From Pseudonocardia acidicola (GTDB lineage: Bacteria; Actinomycetota; Actinomycetes; Mycobacteriales; Pseudonocardiaceae), in NCBI RefSeq assembly GCF_012911935.1, contig NZ_JAAXLA010000016.1, forward strand, positions 42,868 through 106,867: a stretch of 64,000 bases of DNA, read 5' to 3'. The notes under the pieces are model-generated. The model was not told the origin of the DNA. It worked only from the letters and a program-made list of their open reading frames with translations, and made no database searches. The translations under genes and the position numbers were made by a program. Position 1 is the first letter of the stretch. Every line of letters begins with the position of its first letter. Of this stretch, positions 60,024 to 64,000 are shown one piece after another.

Positions 60024-61292
60024 TCAGCGCACGAACGGGTAGGAGAAGGCCTCGAGATCGGGGTCGTTGAGCGGGGTGCCGCGCCACAGCCAGTCGTAGG
60101 ACACGTCGGACTCGCCGCTGAAGTTCTTCAGCTTCTCGTCGCGTTCCCGCTGCTCGGGGCCGTCCGGCAGGTGGTAGAAGGTCATGTTGCGCAGCGACGC
60201 CTCCTGCACCATCCCGGCGTGCTTGGCTCGGCGGGACACGTAGCGGGTCAGCGCCCCGGCGATCCCGTCGGCGGTGACCGCACCGAGCTCCTCGGCCAGC
60301 ACCGCGGCGTCCTCCATCGCCTGGGAGGCGCCCTGGGCCTGGTAGGGCAGCATCGCGTGGCAGGCGTCGCCGAGCAGCGTGACGTGCCCGTCGACCCACA
60401 CCGGGTCCCGGCGGCGGTGGTACAGCGCCCACTTCGAGGCGTCGCCCTCGGCCTTGGACAGCATCGCGGCGACGCGATCGTCCCAGCCGGGAAAGGCGTC
60501 GACGAGCTCGTCGGCGGTGGCGGGGGCGGTCCAGGACTGATCGACGTCGAGCGTGCACGGCACGATCGCGACCACGTTGAGGTACTCCCCGCCGCGGATC
60601 ATGTAGTGCACCAGGTGCCGGTCGGGGCCGTACCAGATGGTGGAGTGGAACCGGTCCAGCAGGAACCGGGTCGCGGGGTCGGCCGCGATCTTGTCGCCGG
60701 GGATCAGCGCGCGGTAGGCCATCTCCCCGGAGAAGACCAGCGTGTCCGGCAGCCCCATCGCGTCACGCACGCTGGACCGGATGCCGTCGGCGCCGATCAG
60801 GACGTCGCCGGCGAACCCGCGGCCGTCCGCGGTGATGGCGACCGGCCGGATCGGGTCGGTGCGGTCGATGCCGACGACCTTCGCGTCGGTGTGCACCTCG
60901 ACGACCGGGCCGGGACCGTCGGGATCCAGGCAGGCGTCGAGGAGGACCCGGTGCAGGTCGGCACGGTGGTAGTGCCAGTACGGCGCGTCGTACTCGCGTT
61001 TGACGCGCTCGCCGAGCGGGAGCTGGGCGATGATGCTGCCGTCCTCCCAGCGGCGGCGCACCTGGTCCAGTGGCTCGGTCTTGATCTCCTCGAGCCGGGT
61101 GCGCAGGCCCAGGCCGATGAGGATGCGGCTGGCGTTGGGCGCGGTCTGGATGCCGGCGCCCACCTCACCGAGCTCGGGCGCCTGTTCCAGAACCGTGGTC
61201 CGCAGTCCCTTCTGCCGCAGCGACAGCGCGGCGGCGAGGCCACCGAGACCGCCGCCGGCGATCGTGACTGCGTACGACTGGCTGGACGACAC
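60024..61292 (-). CDS. nicC: 6-hydroxynicotinate 3-monooxygenase
   Basis: 422 residues from GTG 61292, behind GGAGGAACA. FAD motif IAGGGLGGLAAALSLRQKGL (~10-29), Arg-rich middle, and GDACHAMLPYQAQGASQAME (GD motif). Group A flavin hydroxylase of the NicC/salicylate hydroxylase type. It decarboxylatively hydroxylates 6-hydroxynicotinate to 2,5-dihydroxypyridine. First gene of the seven-gene leftward operon nicC-transporter-M-L-S-nicF-nicD. Confidence 0.85.
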   Translation of the reverse strand: MSSSQSYAVTIAGGGLGGLAAALSLRQKGLRTTVLEQAPELGEVGAGIQTAPNASRILIGLGLRTRLEEIKTEPLDQVRRRWEDGSIIAQLPLGERVKREYDAPYWHYHRADLHRVLLDACLDPDGPGPVVEVHTDAKVVGIDRTDPIRPVAITADGRGFAGDVLIGADGIRSSVRDAMGLPDTLVFSGEMAYRALIPGDKIAADPATRFLLDRFHSTIWYGPDRHLVHYMIRGGEYLNVVAIVPCTLDVDQSWTAPATADELVDAFPGWDDRVAAMLSKAEGDASKWALYHRRRDPVWVDGHVTLLGDACHAMLPYQAQGASQAMEDAAVLAEELGAVTADGIAGALTRYVSRRAKHAGMVQEASLRNMTFYHLPDGPEQRERDEKLKNFSGESDVSYDWLWRGTPLNDPDLEAFSYPFVR

Positions 61293-61741
61293 TGTTCCTC
61301 CACGACGTGGTCGCTTTTCCGGGTGCGCTCGACGGCGGACGGGCCCGCAGGCCCGACCGCAACGTGCACCGGGGACGGTGCGATCGGATGTGCAGCCGCT
61401 GCGTGGCGGCTGTGGTCCCCGGGCGTGGCCGGGTGCCGGACCTCGCATGCCGCCGGCGCTGGGACGAGGTCCGGAATCGGAGGCCGGGACCGTCGCGCCG
61501 GCCCCGGCCCGGTGGCTATCCGGTGATCACGACGACGGGCCCGGTGGCCGGCTCGGCCCGGTCGTGTGCATGTTCCGCACCGACCGATCCCGTGCTCGTC
61601 CTGGGCTCGTCATGTCGCTCTCCCGTGGTCCTCGGGCGTCCGGGTGGGGCGTCCGACGGAGATAATCCGAACACTGACGATCTGAAAAAGCAAGAGCCGC
61701 TCAGAGCTGTAACGCGTCAGAAACCCGGGAGCGATCCGGGC
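61293..61741. other. 449-bp leader/promoter region of nicC operon
   Basis: No gene. It contains the second copy of the nic motif at 61659-61682, about 370 bp upstream of nicC on the same strand. If transcription starts there, the nicC mRNA has a long 5' leader whose role is not evident. Confidence 0.5.
61659..61682 (-). promoter_or_regulatory. nic motif, copy 2 (before nicC operon)
   Basis: On the minus strand, 23 of 24 bases match the block at 51230-51253 (T for C at the one change), in the same orientation relative to the downstream nic genes. It sits between the MarR stop and nicC. Confidence 0.65.
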
Positions 61742-62236
61742 TCAGTCGTCGACGAGGCTCTCCCAGTGCTCGGACAGGGCCGTCAGCTCCCGCAGCAGCC
61801 GGTCCTGCTCCGCGGCGGGGTAACCGCGCATCAGGTGCACGTCGAGCTCGCGGGCGCGGCGGTCGGCGTCGCGCAGCACCGCGGCGCCGGAGTCGGTCAG
61901 GTGCAGCAGCCGCTTGCGGCCGTCGTCGGCCGGGGTGTGCCGGACGATCAGGCCGCGGTCCTCGAGCCGGCGCACGATGCTGGCCATCGTCGAGCGGTCC
62001 AGCGCCACCGACGACGCCAGCGACCCCTGCTCGACGCCGGGGTAGGCGTCGACCGCGGTCAGTACCGCGAACTGGGGTCCGGTGAGCGTCGGGTCGACCA
62101 TCCGCACCCACGCCGCCACGTAGGCCTGGTGCAGGCGCCGGGCGACGTACCCGGGCGCGGCCAGCAGTTCCGGCGGTGCGGGGAGTCCCCTCTTCCTGCC
62201 GGTCCCGGCCGTCGTCTCCCTCGCTGGCCCAGCCAC
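61742..62236 (-). CDS. MarR-family regulator of nicotinate genes (NicR-like)
   Basis: 164 residues from GTG 62236. Winged helix: GPQFAVLTAVDAYPGVEQGS, SSVALDRSTMASIVRRLEDR, and the wing RHTPADDGRKRLLHLT. In pseudomonads NicR is a MarR repressor that responds to 6-hydroxynicotinate. Position directly before the nicC operon supports the same role. The shared motifs at 51230 and 61659 are its likely sites. Confidence 0.85.
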   Translation of the reverse strand: MAGPARETTAGTGRKRGLPAPPELLAAPGYVARRLHQAYVAAWVRMVDPTLTGPQFAVLTAVDAYPGVEQGSLASSVALDRSTMASIVRRLEDRGLIVRHTPADDGRKRLLHLTDSGAAVLRDADRRARELDVHLMRGYPAAEQDRLLRELTALSEHWESLVDD

Positions 62237-62494
62237 ATGCCCACTTAATCACGGGGGGCCGGACACTGTGGTGAGACCTGCCCGGGCCCGGGGTGGTCGA
62301 GCGGCGGATGAGTCGGCGCAGCCCGTCCGTGCGCCGGGGCCGCCGCGACGGCCCGGAGCCGAGCCACGGAGGAAACTCCTTTCCGGCGTATTCCTGCTGT
62401 TTTCGGACGAATGGTGCGATGCCTGTCCGGCGAGACGTCTCCCGGCGGCGTAGCGTCCCGACCGCATCCGTCCCCCGGAATAGCGAGGTTGCTC

Positions 62495-63790
62495 GTGACG
62501 GAGAATCCACATAATCTGGCCGACGATTCTCGGCAACCGCTCACGCCTGATCAGCGAAATTCATTCCTCGCTGCCCTCCTGGGGTGGACGATGGATGCCT
62601 TCGACTATTTCATCGTCGTCCTCGTCTATGCGGACATCGCGCGCGATTTCGGGGTGTCGCTGACCCGAATGGCGTTCCTCACCACGGTCACCCTGCTCAT
62701 GCGGCCGGTGGGCGCCGTGATCTTCGGTGTGTGGGCCGACCGGGCGGGCCGGCGGCTCCCGCTCCTGGTCGACGTGTGCTTCTATTCCGTCGTCGGTTTC
62801 CTGTGCGCATTCGCGCCGAACTTCACCGTGTTGCTCGTCCTGCGCCTGCTCTACGGCATCGGAATGGGTGGCGAATGGGGACTGGGCGCTGCGCTGGCGA
62901 TGGAGAAGATCCCGCGGCGGCGCAGGGGTTTCTTCTCCGGCGTGCTGCAGCAGGGTTATGCGATGGGCTACCTGCTGGCCTCGCTCGCGTCGTTGCTGCT
63001 CATCAGCGGTCTCGGGCTGTCCTGGCGCTGGCTTTTCGGGCTGAGCATTCTTCCGGCGCTGATCAGCCTGTTCATCCGGACCCGCGTCGAGGAATCCGAG
63101 GTGTGGCGCGCCACGTCGAGAACGATGCGGTCCACTCATACCTCTTTCCGTGATGTTCTGCTGAACCCGGCGGTCGTCCGGCGGTTCGTGTACCTGATTC
63201 TGTTGATGACCGCGTTCAACTGGATGAGCCACGGGACGCAGGACCTGTATCCGACGTTCCTGAAAGCGGCCGACCACGACGGTGCGGGCCTGTCGGCTGC
63301 CGCCGCGAGCTGGATCGCGGTCGTCTACAACATCGGCGCGATGATCGGGGGTGTCGTATTCGGGTCGCTGTCCGAGCGATTCGGGCGGCGCTGCACGATC
63401 GCCTTCTGCGCGCTGCTCGCGTTGCCGATCGTGCCCCTGTTCGCGCTGTCCCGCAGCGCCGGGATGCTCTGCCTCGGGTCGTTCCTCATGCAGGTGTGTG
63501 TGCAGGGGGCGTGGGGCGTGATCCCGGCCCACCTCACCGAGATGTCCCCGGACGCGATCCGGGGCTTCTACCCCGGGGTGACCTATCAGCTGGGCAACTG
63601 CCTGGCCGCGTTCAACCTGCCGATCCAGCAGGCCCTCGCCGAGACGCACGGCTACCGGTTCGCACTGGTCGTGACCGTCGTGCCGGTACTGCTCGCCGTC
63701 GCGGTCCTGACCTTGCTCGGCAAGGAGGCGAAGGGCATCGAGTTCGGGCACATCCTGGGCGCCACCCCGGCGACCCGCAACCCCGGCTGA
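62495..63790 (+). CDS. MFS carboxylate transporter (SHS/sialate-lactate type)
   Basis: 431 residues from GTG 62495. Twelve helices, with [20 protein letters not shown] in TM1, the [13 protein letters not shown] loop, [20 protein letters not shown], and [14 protein letters not shown]. This is the NanT/JEN-like lactate-pyruvate-sialate branch. It is the only gene here that could export or import fumarate/maleate-type acids, but it is divergent from the nic regulator and may be unrelated. A very strong hairpin follows. Confidence 0.8.
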   Translation: MTENPHNLADDSRQPLTPDQRNSFLAALLGWTMDAFDYFIVVLVYADIARDFGVSLTRMAFLTTVTLLMRPVGAVIFGVWADRAGRRLPLLVDVCFYSVVGFLCAFAPNFTVLLVLRLLYGIGMGGEWGLGAALAMEKIPRRRRGFFSGVLQQGYAMGYLLASLASLLLISGLGLSWRWLFGLSILPALISLFIRTRVEESEVWRATSRTMRSTHTSFRDVLLNPAVVRRFVYLILLMTAFNWMSHGTQDLYPTFLKAADHDGAGLSAAAASWIAVVYNIGAMIGGVVFGSLSERFGRRCTIAFCALLALPIVPLFALSRSAGMLCLGSFLMQVCVQGAWGVIPAHLTEMSPDAIRGFYPGVTYQLGNCLAAFNLPIQQALAETHGYRFALVVTVVPVLLAVAVLTLLGKEAKGIEFGHILGATPATRNPG

Positions 63791-63814
63791 GCCCCCCCGC
63801 ACGCTCGCCGATGC

Positions 63815-63865
63815 GCATCGGGGTGGCTCTGCCTGCACTCAACGCCGGCAGAGCCACCCTGATGC
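63815..63865. terminator. 19-bp hairpin terminator at the MFS/kinase junction
   Basis: Arms 63815-63833 and 63847-63865 pair with a single mismatch; 13-nt loop. It is 24 bp after the MFS stop and abuts the end of the recognisable HAMP fragment on the other strand. Confidence 0.8.
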
Positions 63866-64000
63866 GGTCGAGGGCGCCGAGCATCTCGTTGAAGCTGTGG
63901 GTGAGCCGGCCCAGCTCGTCGGATCCGCTGCCGTGGATCGGGCGCAGATCGCCGGTGGCGGCGACCCGTTCGGTGGCCGCGGTGAGCCGCTGCACCGGCC
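63866..64000 (-). pseudogene. Sensor kinase remnant (HAMP domain), truncated
   Basis: Read leftward from the window edge, the text is VQRLTAATERVAATGDL, then DELGRLTHSFNEMLGALDR, a clear HAMP domain. A histidine kinase would continue into the dimerisation helix, but similarity ends exactly where the hairpin at 63815-63865 begins, with only noise after. The upstream part is outside the window. Probably a 3'-truncated kinase gene. Confidence 0.6.

Noticed and set aside
1..64000. Insertion sequences, prophage, tRNA or rRNA genes
   Set aside because: No transposase, integrase, phage structural gene or recognisable RNA gene seen on either strand; gene decay here looks like small deletions rather than IS insertion.

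Overview
The window is very GC-rich DNA (about 70% or more, with strong G/C bias at third codon positions) and reads as the chromosome of an actinobacterium. The mix of genes (fused ABC exporter, DUF3040, PIG-L deacetylase, LLM flavin enzymes, many GTG starts, leaderless-looking promoters) fits a Pseudonocardia-like member of the Pseudonocardiaceae. That placement is inference; no rRNA or tRNA gene is visible. Most of the window is accessory catabolic metabolism.

Layout. (1) 68-2982: two tandem small Gly-rich peptides with a conserved leader, a membrane M50 metalloprotease with a PqqD-like N-terminus, and a lipoprotein with a GIN-type repeat domain and its own Gly/Asn-rich stretch. This is a candidate undescribed peptide maturation/export cassette. 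(2) 3014-6163: cell-wall type hydrolases and DUF1992. (3) 6436-11517: MarR regulator, fused heterodimer-type ABC exporter, HAD phosphatase. (4) 11528-16680: cyclohexanecarboxylate/pimeloyl-CoA ring-cleavage operon (aliA, badH, aliB, badI, TetR) with no adjacent hydratase. (5) 17029-19794: formylglycine-generating enzyme operon and small unknown genes. (6) 20042-29254: sugar-acid catabolic operon (GMC dehydrogenase, lactonase, enolase-superfamily dehydratase, KDG kinase, KDPG-type aldolase). Its GntR regulator and the operon share an identical 16-bp promoter/operator, and a decayed sugar-binding protein lies just upstream. (7) 29517-36513: lipoprotein serine hydrolase, large membrane hydrolase, glycosyltransferase/PIG-L deacetylase/flippase-like trio, lone tatA. 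(8) 37198-39271: LLM flavin enzyme plus alpha/beta hydrolase behind a perfect CRP-like palindrome. (9) 39352-42597: dynamin-like protein apparently lacking its GTPase domain, a His/Asp-rich peptide, a second beta-lactamase-fold enzyme, DUF151 nuclease. (10) 42613-46430: aromatic monooxygenase, then IclR and hydroxypyruvate isomerase with decayed tartronate-semialdehyde reductase and allantoicase. (11) 46651-51043: two GAF/LuxR regulators, one also carrying an AraC HTH, then STAS and SBP56. (12) 51271-62236: a complete nicotinate-to-fumarate (maleamate) pathway with a three-subunit molybdenum hydroxylase, transporter, and MarR regulator. A 24-nt motif is shared by its two transcription units. 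(13) 62495-64000: MFS carrier and a truncated sensor-kinase remnant.

The catabolic modules are compact operons with 4-bp start/stop overlaps, each next to its own regulator (TetR, GntR, IclR, MarR) and several with visible dyad operators. At least five gene remnants (sugar-binding protein, VOC protein, reductase, allantoicase, histidine kinase) show ongoing gene loss at module borders.
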